Assembly: GCF_002917095.1 (NCBI RefSeq)
Contig: NZ_PQGA01000001.1
Coordinates: 310,001-374,000, forward strand
DNA length: 64,000 nucleotides
Direction: 5' to 3'
From: Paraburkholderia eburnea
GTDB taxonomy: Bacteria > Pseudomonadota > Gammaproteobacteria > Burkholderiales > Burkholderiaceae
In this document: positions 53,148-62,729 of the stretch, one piece after another
Layout of the letters: each line of letters opens with the position of its first letter
How positions within the stretch are numbered: position 1 is the stretch's first letter
The notes under the pieces: model-generated
Database searches by the model: none
What the model was told of the DNA's origin: nothing
What the model saw: only the letters and a program-made list of their open reading frames with translations
Position numbers and translations under genes: made by a program

Positions 53148-54674
53148 CTAACGCGCCGCGAGGGGCGCCGCCGGAGTGCCAAGGCCGCCGGCCCCGCCGC
53201 CAATCGCCGCGCCGAGCGCGCGCACCGTGGCGCTCGCGTCGGGCTGGGCAACGCCCGCCGCGATCTTGTGCAGCATCGCGCGCAAGGCCTCGTTGGCCTG
53301 ATCGATCGCGTCGGCGTCGGGCCCGATCGCCGGCTTTGCGCCATGTGCCGGAGTCGCGCCGACGCGCTTGCCGCCCGCGACCGCCGCATGCGCCGTGCAG
53401 CGCCACGCGAGGCCGAGCGCATCGGCCAGCAGCCCGACATGGCCCAGACCCAGCGCCCAGGCCGCAGCGCCGATCCGGTACGCCGCCTCCGCGGCTACCA
53501 GCGCCTCAGCCGGGTCGGGCGGCGCGTCGGCGGGCCGCAGCGACAGTGCGCGCGCCTGAGTGCCGAGCGCGAGCATCGCCGCGTCGGCGGTTTGCAAAAA
53601 ATCCTCGTAGGCGTTGCCGTTGACGACGAGCGCGCCCAGATCGCGCATCGGCGCCACGCGCGTGGCCAGCGCATCAGCCTTCGCGCTTTCGGCCTCCCAA
53701 AGCGCCTCGGAGTCCTGCGTGCCCGCGACATGCCAATCGACGGTCAAGCCGTAGTCGTGCAGCAGTTCGACGTCGGCAGCATCTTCCGCCGCCGCGCCGA
53801 AAAGCGCGTAATCGCGCCACAACAGCGCCAGCGAGGTGCGCACGAACGACTGCGGCGCGACGCGCAAGCCGTGTGCGTGCTCGCCGATCAGCAGGTTGCA
53901 GCGCGCGTAGAAACGGCGCAAATCCTGGTCGCCCCAGAATGGGATGCCGCGCCGCAACACACGGGCACACGCGGCAGCAAGACGCCAGAAGTCGTAGGGG
54001 TCATCGCTCGCCAAATCGGCGAAACAGGCGTCCATCTCGCCGAACGCCGCCTGGGCGAGCGTGTCCGCGGCGCCGTTGTCGCTGCTCTGGCGCGCCTTCA
54101 GCGCCGGCAGGAGCGCCGCCTCGAAGCGTGCACGCGCCTGCGCGAGGCGCTGGGTGGGCTGCGCGTGCAGCGTCGCGACGGCAATGGGCCGGCCATGCAG
54201 CGCGACGTCCTCGTAGGCGAGCGATACGCCGGGCGCGTGCTCGGCGAGCGCTTCGACAAGGGTGCGCTGATGGGCGTAGAGCGTCGGCGAACAGGCCAGT
54301 TCGCGCAGATTGTGACGTTCGAGCGCGGCGGCCAGATCGGTCAGCGCGTGGCGAAAGGCCTCGCGGATGCGGCTGTCGTCGGGAGCGTCGTGGTCGAGCG
54401 CGGGCCGCGGCGGCATGCCGGGCGGCGGCGGCGTGGGGACGCTCGCCGCGAGCGCCAGCGGCGAAGCCAGCAGCAAGGTATCGGCGAAACGCGCCGCCGC
54501 CAGCCAGCCCGCGTCGCGCAGCGTGCGCGCCGCCTGGCGCAGCGGCCGCGCGACATCGCGCTGCTCGTCGAGCGCCTGGCCGGCCTGGGCCAGCGCGGCA
54601 TGCGCGAACGGCACGTGGCCGCCACGCGGATTAGGCAGCGCTTCGAAGGGAGCCGACGATGAATGAGGAGTCAT
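53148..54674 (-). CDS. Conserved alpha-helical protein, PilL/ChpA N-terminus-like, function unknown
   Basis: A 508-residue soluble, alanine-rich helical protein with no signal peptide or membrane segment. The middle part (DPYDFWRLAAACARVLRRG, then DQDLRRFYARCNLLIGEHAHG) resembles the helical repeats in the N-terminal region of PilL/ChpA chemotaxis-type kinases, and the C-terminal LRAMLHKIAAG stretch looks like an Hpt-type helix. No receiver or ATPase domain is present, so it is not a full kinase. A long antisense frame (53268-54662) is rejected as shadow. It stands alone between yqgE and the rubredoxin gene. Role unknown; the resemblance is by eye. Confidence 0.65.
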   Translation of the reverse strand: MTPHSSSAPFEALPNPRGGHVPFAHAALAQAGQALDEQRDVARPLRQAARTLRDAGWLAAARFADTLLLASPLALAASVPTPPPPGMPPRPALDHDAPDDSRIREAFRHALTDLAAALERHNLRELACSPTLYAHQRTLVEALAEHAPGVSLAYEDVALHGRPIAVATLHAQPTQRLAQARARFEAALLPALKARQSSDNGAADTLAQAAFGEMDACFADLASDDPYDFWRLAAACARVLRRGIPFWGDQDLRRFYARCNLLIGEHAHGLRVAPQSFVRTSLALLWRDYALFGAAAEDAADVELLHDYGLTVDWHVAGTQDSEALWEAESAKADALATRVAPMRDLGALVVNGNAYEDFLQTADAAMLALGTQARALSLRPADAPPDPAEALVAAEAAYRIGAAAWALGLGHVGLLADALGLAWRCTAHAAVAGGKRVGATPAHGAKPAIGPDADAIDQANEALRAMLHKIAAGVAQPDASATVRALGAAIGGGAGGLGTPAAPLAAR

Positions 54675-54790
54675 GAGACAAAGGCAGCGCCGGAAACGGT
54701 TACGGGCGGGTACAGGCTAATGCAGACGGATGCGGACGATCCTGTGCAGTCTGGGACTTCGACGCCCGACAATGACAGATTTCGCATCAT

Positions 54791-54818
54791 CGAGGCGTCT
54801 GGCTGACCAGACGCCTCG
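54791..54818. terminator. Perfect 12-bp hairpin downstream of rubredoxin
   Basis: CGAGGCGTCTGG (54791-54802) pairs exactly with CCAGACGCCTCG (54807-54818) across a 4-nt CTGA loop. It lies 72 bp beyond the rubredoxin stop in the leftward direction and has no T run on either side, so it may be a 3-prime stabilising hairpin rather than a classical terminator. Confidence 0.5.
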
Positions 54819-54890
54819 CCTGCACGCGATGCAGGACGCTGCTAGCAATTTGCACGCCCCGCGCCGCTCCAGCGCGATTCAAGGCAGGCC

Positions 54891-55061
54891 TCAGATCTGG
54901 ACCATCTCGAAGTCTTCCTTGCGCGCGCCGCACTCGGGGCACGTCCAGTTGATCGGCACATCCTCCCAGCGCGTGCCGGGCGCGATGCCTTCGTCTGGCA
55001 AACCGGCTTCTTCATCGTAGATCCAGCCGCAGATCAGGCACATCCAGCTTCTATATTCCAT
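54891..55061 (-). CDS. Rubredoxin
   Basis: A 56-residue one-iron electron carrier. It has two Cys-x2-Cys-Gly knuckles (C-L-I-C-G near 8-12 and C-P-E-C-G near 41-45) and the D-E-G-I-A-P-G-T and W-x-D-V-P segments. Full length for the family. Start ATG at 55061; an upstream frame to 55172 is not conserved-looking. It is divergent from the thiD-like gene, a pairing typical of Burkholderia. The redox partner is not encoded nearby. Confidence 0.95.
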   Translation of the reverse strand: MEYRSWMCLICGWIYDEEAGLPDEGIAPGTRWEDVPINWTCPECGARKEDFEMVQI

Positions 55062-55388
55062 TCTTATGCCGCGTCGAAAAGTCCAAAATACCGCGCGCCC
55101 CTGCCCTCGACGGAGCAAACGCGGACGGTCGGGAAAACTGCCAGGAAATCTGCCAGGCGAGCGGCCTGACAATGAGAGCCATGATGGTACCGTGTTGCCG
55201 TTTTTATGCCTAGCAACCGTGACAAGGGCAAGACGCTTCCCCGGGCCAGGTCAAGACGGAAAATTACCTCGTATCGGTCTACTCATCCGTCCCCCGCTGC
55301 GCGCCTGAGGCGGCATAATTGGACCGCAGCAAGGCAACACACAAGCAGCCGCAACGAGCCAACCCTTCACTCCCTCCCGTCAACGTCC
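55062..55388. other. Divergent gap between rubredoxin and thiD-like gene
   Basis: About 327 bp that must carry both promoters. A rightward frame runs into thiD from 55206, but it contains non-conserved sequence. No riboswitch was recognised: I looked for a THI-box (CUGAGA core) upstream of the thiD-like gene and did not see one. Confidence 0.4.
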
Positions 55389-56261
55389 ATGCCCGGCGAC
55401 ACCCCTCCCATCGTCCTTTCCTTCGGCCTTTCCGATCCGACCGGCGGCAGCGGCCTGCAAGCCGACCTGCTCACGCTCGCGAGCATGGGCTGTCACGGCG
55501 TCAGCGTTCTCACGGGTTACACCGTGCGCGACTCGGCTGGCTGCGACGAAGTCACCGGCCTCGACCCCGAGACCGTCGCGAGCCAGGCGCGCATGCTGCT
55601 TGAAGACATGCCGGTGGCGGCCTTCAAGGTCGGCGCCGGCGCCCGCGCGGAAGTCGTGAGCGCGATCGCCGAAGTGGTCGCCGACTACGACGAAGTCCCG
55701 CTCGTACTCGCGCCGGACTTCACGCTCGACGACGAACACGTGCTCGCCGCCGACGAACTGCGCGAGACCGTCACCGATCTGCTGGTGCCGCAAACGACGC
55801 TGCTCGTGGCCGATGTCTCCGTGCTGATCGCGCTCGCGCAACCCGACGGCGACTCCGAGCCACCGACCATCGACGCCGCGATCTCGCAACTGCTGTCGAG
55901 CGGCTGCGAGTACATCCTGTCGATGGAAACGGGCTCGCATCGCGTGGTCAACACGCTCTATAGCGAGGAAGGCCAGATCCGCCAGGACCTCTGGGACCGC
56001 ACGAACCAGCCGATGATGGGCGTCACCGATACGCTCGGCACGGCCATCGCCGCGCTGCTCGCCAACGGCCAGGAACCGCCCGAAGCCGTGCGCGAAGCGC
56101 AGGAATATCTCTATCAGGCCATGCAGAACGCGTTCCGCCCCGGCATGGGCGCCTGGGTGCCCGACCGCTTCTTCTGGGCACGCAGCAATGATGACGAGGA
56201 TGCGGCTGACGATGCCGACAGTCCTGGCAAGACCCCGCCGTCGGGCGAGGCGCGGCACTGA
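55389..56261 (+). CDS. thiD: ThiD-like phosphomethylpyrimidine kinase homologue, divergent
   Basis: A 290-residue ribokinase-fold protein related to HMP/HMP-P kinase of thiamine synthesis. The N-terminal motif reads LSDPTGGSGLQADL (14-27), close to the family S-D-S-G-G-A-G-I-Q-A-D. The C-terminal anion-hole segment, usually G-T-G-C/D, reads GVTDTLGTAIAALL (about 213-226), so the usual catalytic Cys/Asp and glycines are altered. The tail (about 270-290) is acidic and disordered. Such divergent copies beside rubredoxin are common in Burkholderia. It may not be the thiamine enzyme. Start ATG at 55389. Confidence 0.82.
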   Translation: MPGDTPPIVLSFGLSDPTGGSGLQADLLTLASMGCHGVSVLTGYTVRDSAGCDEVTGLDPETVASQARMLLEDMPVAAFKVGAGARAEVVSAIAEVVADYDEVPLVLAPDFTLDDEHVLAADELRETVTDLLVPQTTLLVADVSVLIALAQPDGDSEPPTIDAAISQLLSSGCEYILSMETGSHRVVNTLYSEEGQIRQDLWDRTNQPMMGVTDTLGTAIAALLANGQEPPEAVREAQEYLYQAMQNAFRPGMGAWVPDRFFWARSNDDEDAADDADSPGKTPPSGEARH

Positions 56262-56485
56262 TCGCTTTATTGGCTATCGCGCGCGGGTGTCAAGCCCGCG
56301 CGCTGCAGCACTGAGTTTTGCGCCGCGGAGCCGCGAAATGGGATTTACAGATAATTGCCGGGGGTATACTGCCGCCCTCCAACAAAGATAACGCCGCCGG
56401 CGCAGCCCCAGACGCAAAAGAACTCGCGGTCAATCGCGAGACAGCGTCATGACCGACACGGGCGCACCCTACCCACGGCAGATCC

Positions 56486-57430
56486 ATGTCCCGCACTCTC
56501 CTGTCACTGGTCGTACCTTTCTATAACGAAGAAGACGCCATCCCGGCCTTCTTCGCAGAGGTCGTCCCGGCTCTCGAAGCGATAGATAAAGTCGACGAGC
56601 TCGACTTTGAAATCGTCTGCGTCAACGACGGCAGCAAGGACCGCACGCTGGCGCTGCTCGTCGAAGCGGCAGACGCCGACGCGCGCGTGCGCGTCATCGA
56701 TCTCTCGCGCAACTTCGGCAAGGAAGCCGCCCTGTCCGCCGGACTGACCGAATCGCGCGGCGACATCGTCGTGCCGTTCGATGCCGATCTGCAGGACCCA
56801 CCCGAAGTCATTGCCCAACTCGTGAGCAAATGGCGCGAGGGTTTCGACGTCGTGCTCGCGAAACGTTCGGACCGCAGCTCGGACACCTACCTGAAGCGCC
56901 AGTCGGCGGTGAGCTTCTATCGCCTGCACAACAAGCTCGCCGATGTGAAGATCCCGGAAAACGTCGGCGACTTTCGCCTGATGACGCGCGAAGTCGTGGA
57001 TACGCTCAACGCGCTGCCGGAGTCGCGCCGCTTCATGAAAGGCCTGTTCGCGTGGGTCGGATTTCGCACCGCCGAAGTCACCTACGTGCGCAATTCGCGC
57101 GTCGCGGGCGAGACCAAATTTTCCGGCTGGAAGCTGTGGAATTTCGCGCTGGAGGGGATCACAAGCTTCAGCACCGTGCCCTTGCGGATGTGGACGTATT
57201 TCGGCCTGCTCGTGGCCGTGACGGCTTTTCTCTACGCCGCGTATCTCGTGATCCGCACCCTCGTGCGCGGCATCGACGTGCCGGGTTACGCATCGATCTT
57301 CGTGTCGCTGCTGTTTTTCAGCGGCGTGCAGATGATCGGGATCGGCGTGATCGGCGAGTACATCGGCCGGATCTATCATGAATCGAAACGCAGGCCGCTC
57401 TATGTGATTCGCCGGCGTTACGGGAAATAG
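56486..57430 (+). CDS. GT2 polyprenyl-phosphate glycosyltransferase (GtrB/DPM1-like)
   Basis: A 314-residue GT2 enzyme. The catalytic domain starts with LLSLVVPFYNEE and has V-C-V-N-D-G-S-K-D and F-D-A-D-L-Q-D-P-P. Two C-terminal membrane helices (about 233-255 and 268-290) and the G-E-Y-I-G-R-I-Y ending mark the GtrB/YkoT/DPM1 group that charges undecaprenyl phosphate. Unlike the copy at 27286, no gtrA adjoins it. It is a single gene with a strong terminator, convergent with groEL. A donor for LPS or O-chain modification is inferred. Confidence 0.92.
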   Translation: MSRTLLSLVVPFYNEEDAIPAFFAEVVPALEAIDKVDELDFEIVCVNDGSKDRTLALLVEAADADARVRVIDLSRNFGKEAALSAGLTESRGDIVVPFDADLQDPPEVIAQLVSKWREGFDVVLAKRSDRSSDTYLKRQSAVSFYRLHNKLADVKIPENVGDFRLMTREVVDTLNALPESRRFMKGLFAWVGFRTAEVTYVRNSRVAGETKFSGWKLWNFALEGITSFSTVPLRMWTYFGLLVAVTAFLYAAYLVIRTLVRGIDVPGYASIFVSLLFFSGVQMIGIGVIGEYIGRIYHESKRRPLYVIRRRYGK

Positions 57431-57474
57431 ACGTAAAACCGTGAACCACGCGTATTCCTCGTGTGCATAAAAAA

Positions 57475-57500
57475 ACCCGCATCGCTGCGGGTTTTTTCTT
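57475..57500. terminator. Bidirectional rho-independent terminator (GT2 and groEL)
   Basis: Stem ACCCGCA (57475-57481) pairs with TGCGGGT (57486-57492) around a TCGC loop, followed by TTTTTCTTTT rightward. The A run upstream gives a T run when read leftward. It sits between convergent gtrB-like and groEL genes and should serve both. Confidence 0.88.
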
Positions 57501-57578
57501 TTGGGCGGAGAGCACACCTTTCGGTGAGCTCTCCCGCACTTCGATGTAATCAGGCTTGAGCCTTGGCTCTCCCTGGGA

Positions 57579-57608
57579 CCGGAGTAGGCGCTGAAGCGCC
57601 AACTCCGG
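57579..57608 (-). terminator. GC-rich hairpin just after groEL
   Basis: CCGGAGT-A-GGCGC (57579-57591) pairs with GCGCC-A-ACTCCGG (57596-57608) with one A-A mismatch and a TGAA loop. It begins 8 bp beyond the groEL stop. There is no T run, so it probably stabilises the groESL mRNA end or aids the terminator farther on. Confidence 0.5.
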
Positions 57609-57615
57609 ATCGCAA

Positions 57616-59259
<1,644 letters not shown>

Positions 59260-59301
59260 CTAACTCCTTGGGATTCTTGATGAATGAGCGGTGGGCCGAA
59301 C

Positions 59302-59592
59302 TTACTTCTGCACCACGGCCATGATGTCTTCTTCGCGCATCACGAGCAGTTCGTTGCCATCGACCTTGACGGTCTGGCCAGCGTACTTGCCGAACAGGAC
59401 GCGATCGCCGACCTTGACGTCGAGTGCGATCAGGGCGCCCTTGTCGTCGCGCTTGCCCGGGCCCGTGGCCAGGACTTCACCTTGATCCGGCTTTTCTGCC
59501 GCTGCGTCCGGGATCACGATGCCCGAAGCGGTCTTGGTTTCTTGATCCAGGCGCTTGACGATCACGCGATCATGCAAAGGACGAAGGTTCAT
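59302..59592 (-). CDS. groES: Co-chaperonin GroES (10 kDa)
   Basis: A 96-residue GroEL lid. It has [14 protein letters not shown] at the start, the mobile loop [24 protein letters not shown], and ends E-E-D-I-M-A-V. The start at 59592 is the family start; an upstream frame to 59676 is leader. It is the first gene of the operon, and its promoter and operator lie about 95-150 bp upstream. Confidence 0.99.
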   Translation of the reverse strand: MNLRPLHDRVIVKRLDQETKTASGIVIPDAAAEKPDQGEVLATGPGKRDDKGALIALDVKVGDRVLFGKYAGQTVKVDGNELLVMREEDIMAVVQK

Positions 59593-59685
59593 GGATAGAT
59601 CCTCTCTTGATTTGGACTTGAAGAGACTCAAGAAAAACTGGCTGCCGACAATCGCCAGCCAGAGGTATGTATGCACCGAGCGTTG

Positions 59686-59712
59686 TTAGCACTCTCATGC
59701 GGTGAGTGCTAA
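59686..59712 (-). promoter_or_regulatory. CIRCE operator (HrcA site) for groESL
   Basis: A perfect inverted repeat TTAGCACTC (59686-59694), nine-base spacer, GAGTGCTAA (59704-59712): the exact CIRCE consensus bound by the HrcA repressor. It lies between the -10 box and groES, so HrcA binding would block transcription start. Heat inactivation of HrcA would then release groESL. Confidence 0.97.
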
Positions 59713-59740
59713 TTATATGGACGGGTAGTGACAAATTCAA
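59712..59740 (-). promoter_or_regulatory. Sigma-70 promoter of groESL
   Basis: Reading leftward, TTGAAT (59735-59740) and TATAAT (59712-59717) are separated by exactly 17 bp. The -10 is a full consensus and the -35 matches four of six. Its last base overlaps the first base of CIRCE. A strong housekeeping promoter with HrcA control is indicated; no sigma-32 box was evident. Confidence 0.9.
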
Positions 59741-60250
59741 GAACGGGCCGGAAGGGTTTTTTTGGGGTGCCGATCAGGGTAAAAACCGCCGGCCAAGCCC
59801 GCCAAAAGGGCTTGCGGCCGTGATTCACAATCGGAAAACCTTCCTATAAAACAAGGAATTAGCTACGAAATCCGCTGTCATTGCAGCGCCATCGACAAGC
59901 AAGCGGCGACAGCCGTTTGGGACGGGCAACTTGTAACAGCGCGTCAAATTGCCGACCCAGGGAATTCCCGAAACTCGTGCCACGAATATCTTTCATCCAG
60001 CTTTCACATCACCAAAAAGAATCCTCGAACGCTGCCCGTTAAAAAGCGTCGCCATTCCCAACCGGGCGCACCGCAGCTATGCGACCTATGTGGCGCGGCG
60101 CGCAGACGCCTCGCATCAATTGGCCGATCCTGCGCAGTTCCTGGCATCGGGCCGCCTTCGCATAAAACCGCATGCTTTCGCGCAAGCGGGCACTCGCCGC
60201 CACGAATGACACGCCGCATTCCCGCCGGGCCATTCAGAAGGAAAGACACC
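59741..60250. other. Divergent gap between groES promoter and membrane-protein gene
   Basis: About 510 bp. The part at 59741-59850 includes a T run near 59755-59762 and AT-rich DNA. A rightward frame at 59949-60209 is open, but it has unlike composition and no ribosome site. The promoter of the rightward membrane gene is expected here, but no consensus was picked out. Confidence 0.4.
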
Positions 60251-61555
60251 ATGCTCAAGCGTGCCGATGCCGTCTCGCCCCCGTCCCGAACCAGTGTCTC
60301 CCCCCGCGCCGCGCTCGCGATCGCCGTAGCGCTCGCCATCGTACTGGCGATCAACATCACGCCCTGGCTGCCATTACAGGATTTCAACGAATGGGGGTAC
60401 GAAGGTTTCATCGGCGCACAACTGCTCCAGCATCACCTGAGCGCGCAGTTTGCATTCGTGTCCTATCCCGTTCCCAATGCGCTGATTCAGGTGGCGTTGT
60501 GCGCACTCGATCTCGTGCTTGCGCCGTCGACGTCCACACGCGTGATCGCCAATCTGTACGCCGCGTTGGCGTTCGCCGCCGCGTGGGCGCTCGCGCGCCG
60601 GTTCCAGGCCGCGCGTCCGGCGCCATGCTTTCTCGTCCTGCTTTTCGGCATCTATTTCAACGCATCGTTCTGGAGCGGCTATCTCAACTTCCAATTCGGC
60701 TTGCTTGTCTTTTCGGCGTGGCTGCTTTGCGAACCACGGACCCGGTCGCGGCCGATTGTCGTCCTCGCCTTTTCCCTGCTGGCGTTCTTCACCCACGCCA
60801 TCGTCTGGGCAGCGATTCTCCTGATGATGGGAATCGAAGCGTTCAAGGACCGCAAACCGCTGCCGCGCCTGCCCGCTCTCGTTTCGGTCGGTCTGTTCGG
60901 CTGGTATCTCGCGGCCAAAGCACCGCCGCAGGGTTTCTCGTCCGTCGAGCATCCCAGCCTCCTCTGGACGCTCACCTACAAGCTCTATACCGTGGCGAAG
61001 TTCGGGCCGTACCATAACTTCGTGTTCTCCGATGCGCCGCATGAGGGCATCGCGCGTCTTTTCCATCTGGGCGGATCGGCGCTCAACGTGCTGTGTGCGC
61101 TCGGCCTGATCGGCGTCATCTACTGGGCGCTTCGGGAGGCGTGGCGGCGCGCGGACTACACGACGGTCGCGACCGTCGGGGCGCTGCTGCTCACATTCCT
61201 CGCGCTGCCGCCGATTGTGGCCGACGTCCTCAACCCCGGCGAGCGCACGCTCGGCCTGGCGCTACTGCTGTGCATCGTCCGCACCCCGGCCGCGAAACTG
61301 ATCGACATGCTGTCCGTGGGCGCGGTGGTGCTCGTGTTCTGCTTGATCGGGCTGATGCTAACGCCGCCGCCCGTCTGGGAACAGCACGTCTCGGTGGGGC
61401 TGCCGCCGGGCGGCTTTGTCGAGAATCTGTTCTGGAGCCGCCCGTCGGCGTTCGTGCTGCAGGCACGCGCGGCCGACGCAGGCGAGGCGCGCTGGCCGCT
61501 CACGTTCCATACCAGCCTGCTGACCGAACGCACATCGACGGCACGCGCCGACTGA
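60251..61555 (+). CDS. Polytopic membrane protein, function unknown (possible GT-C)
   Basis: A 434-residue protein with about 10 hydrophobic helices. The first periplasmic loop (LPLQDFNEWGYEGF near 40-53) contains acidic residues, as in GT-C enzymes, and a short periplasmic C-terminal tail follows the last helix (VWEQHVSVGLPPG). No family was recognised with certainty. The start at 60251 follows a GGAAAG ribosome site; the longer frame from 60206 is less likely. It is followed after 133 bp by a GT2 gene on the same strand. A role in adding or exporting a surface sugar is possible but unproven. Confidence 0.7.
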   Translation: MLKRADAVSPPSRTSVSPRAALAIAVALAIVLAINITPWLPLQDFNEWGYEGFIGAQLLQHHLSAQFAFVSYPVPNALIQVALCALDLVLAPSTSTRVIANLYAALAFAAAWALARRFQAARPAPCFLVLLFGIYFNASFWSGYLNFQFGLLVFSAWLLCEPRTRSRPIVVLAFSLLAFFTHAIVWAAILLMMGIEAFKDRKPLPRLPALVSVGLFGWYLAAKAPPQGFSSVEHPSLLWTLTYKLYTVAKFGPYHNFVFSDAPHEGIARLFHLGGSALNVLCALGLIGVIYWALREAWRRADYTTVATVGALLLTFLALPPIVADVLNPGERTLGLALLLCIVRTPAAKLIDMLSVGAVVLVFCLIGLMLTPPPVWEQHVSVGLPPGGFVENLFWSRPSAFVLQARAADAGEARWPLTFHTSLLTERTSTARAD

Positions 61556-61688
61556 GAATAGCGTGCGCAGCGCGGCTGCCTGACGACTGTCGCGATCTGT
61601 GCGCTCAGGCGCAGACCGCGCCGCGCCCGAAGCGCATAGTCGTTCGCGACGACGGACCTTGTCGCGTCCGTCACGCAAGGAACGCGCG

Positions 61689-62642
61689 ATGCCTACTTTT
61701 TCGATTGTTGTGCCTGTCTACAACGTGGATGCCTGGCTCGATGCCGCACTAAGAAGCGTCGAGGAACAGTCGTTCGGCGATTTCGAAGTCATCGTCGTCG
61801 ACGATGGCTCGACCGACGGCAGCGCCTGGATCGCGCAATCGTTCTGCGCGCGCGACTCGCGTTTTCGCTATCTGCGGCAAGAGAATCGTGGCCAGTCGGT
61901 CGCGCGCAACGCCGGCACCGCGCTGGCGAGCGGCACTTACCTCTACTACATGGACGGCGACGACGTGATCGATCCCGATACGCTGCGCCTGTGCCATGCG
62001 GAGTTCGTCGAGCACGGCGTCGACGTCGTGCTGTTCGGCGCCACCGCATTGACGGAAGACGGGCCGCCGCCTGAGGGCTCGAAAGTGAATTCGCCGCGCC
62101 CGGACGTGGCGTCGCCGCTGCCGTCCGATGCCTTCGTCATCGAATCCGTGCGGCAGGACCGCTACATCGTCTCGCCTTGCTGTCTCGTCTCGCGCCGCTC
62201 GGCCATTGGCGACTTGCACTTCATCGACGGCATCGTGTTCGAAGACAATCACTTCGTCGCGGCCCTGCTGCTCGAGAAGAAGATCATGGTCTCGGTGCTC
62301 AACCGCCCGCTGTTCCGCCGCCGCTACCGGCCGAATTCGACCATGACGTCGAGGCGCACGATGCGCCACTACGACAGCCTCTACCAGTTGCTGCCGCAAA
62401 TGTGCGCGCTCTCGTTCGCCGCGCTCGAAGCGCCGCAGCGCACGATGGTCCGCTCGCAACTCATCGGCAACCTGCTGGGCGATCTGCATAACACGAGCGC
62501 GCAGATCGGAGCCGGCCTGGAACTACGCGCGAAGAACATCGTGGCGGCGTGGCGCGTGGCGTCTTCGGTCTCGATGCGCGTGCTGACGTTCAAGCGCATT
62601 CTGCTCGCGCTGGTTCCAGAGCTTTACCGCGCGCGCGGCTGA
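61689..62642 (+). CDS. GT2-family glycosyltransferase
   Basis: A 317-residue GT-A glycosyltransferase. It has FSIVVPVYNVDAWLDAAL, the V-V-D-D-G-S-T-D nucleotide motif near 36-43, R-N-A-G and the metal-binding M-D-G-D-D near 87-91. No membrane helices, so it is probably cytoplasmic. It resembles the EpsJ/WaaV type used for LPS core or exopolysaccharide. Start ATG at 61689 with AAGGAA about 7 bases upstream. Donor unknown. It converges with an acyltransferase gene. Confidence 0.92.
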   Translation: MPTFSIVVPVYNVDAWLDAALRSVEEQSFGDFEVIVVDDGSTDGSAWIAQSFCARDSRFRYLRQENRGQSVARNAGTALASGTYLYYMDGDDVIDPDTLRLCHAEFVEHGVDVVLFGATALTEDGPPPEGSKVNSPRPDVASPLPSDAFVIESVRQDRYIVSPCCLVSRRSAIGDLHFIDGIVFEDNHFVAALLLEKKIMVSVLNRPLFRRRYRPNSTMTSRRTMRHYDSLYQLLPQMCALSFAALEAPQRTMVRSQLIGNLLGDLHNTSAQIGAGLELRAKNIVAAWRVASSVSMRVLTFKRILLALVPELYRARG

Positions 62643-62661
62643 GCCCGCTCGTGGCTTCACT

Positions 62662-62707
62662 GCGCCGATCGCGCCGGTCCCGTCGAGGGATGCGGCGCGA
62701 TCGGCGC
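62662..62707. terminator. Long GC-rich hairpin between convergent GT2 and acyltransferase
   Basis: A perfect 14-bp stem: GCGCCGATCGCGCC (62662-62675) pairs with GGCGCGATCGGCGC (62694-62707), and an inner TCCC/GGGA stem lengthens it. It sits in the 87-bp gap between converging genes. There is no T run, so it is a bidirectional hairpin with probable but unproven terminator function. Confidence 0.6.
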
Positions 62708-62729
62708 GCCCGGTTCGTGTGCCCCGCGC

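Noticed and set aside
53268..54662. 464-codon rightward frame opposite the PilL-like gene
   Set aside because: Arg-rich composition and no domain; the leftward frame has protein-like helices and the PilL-like pattern.
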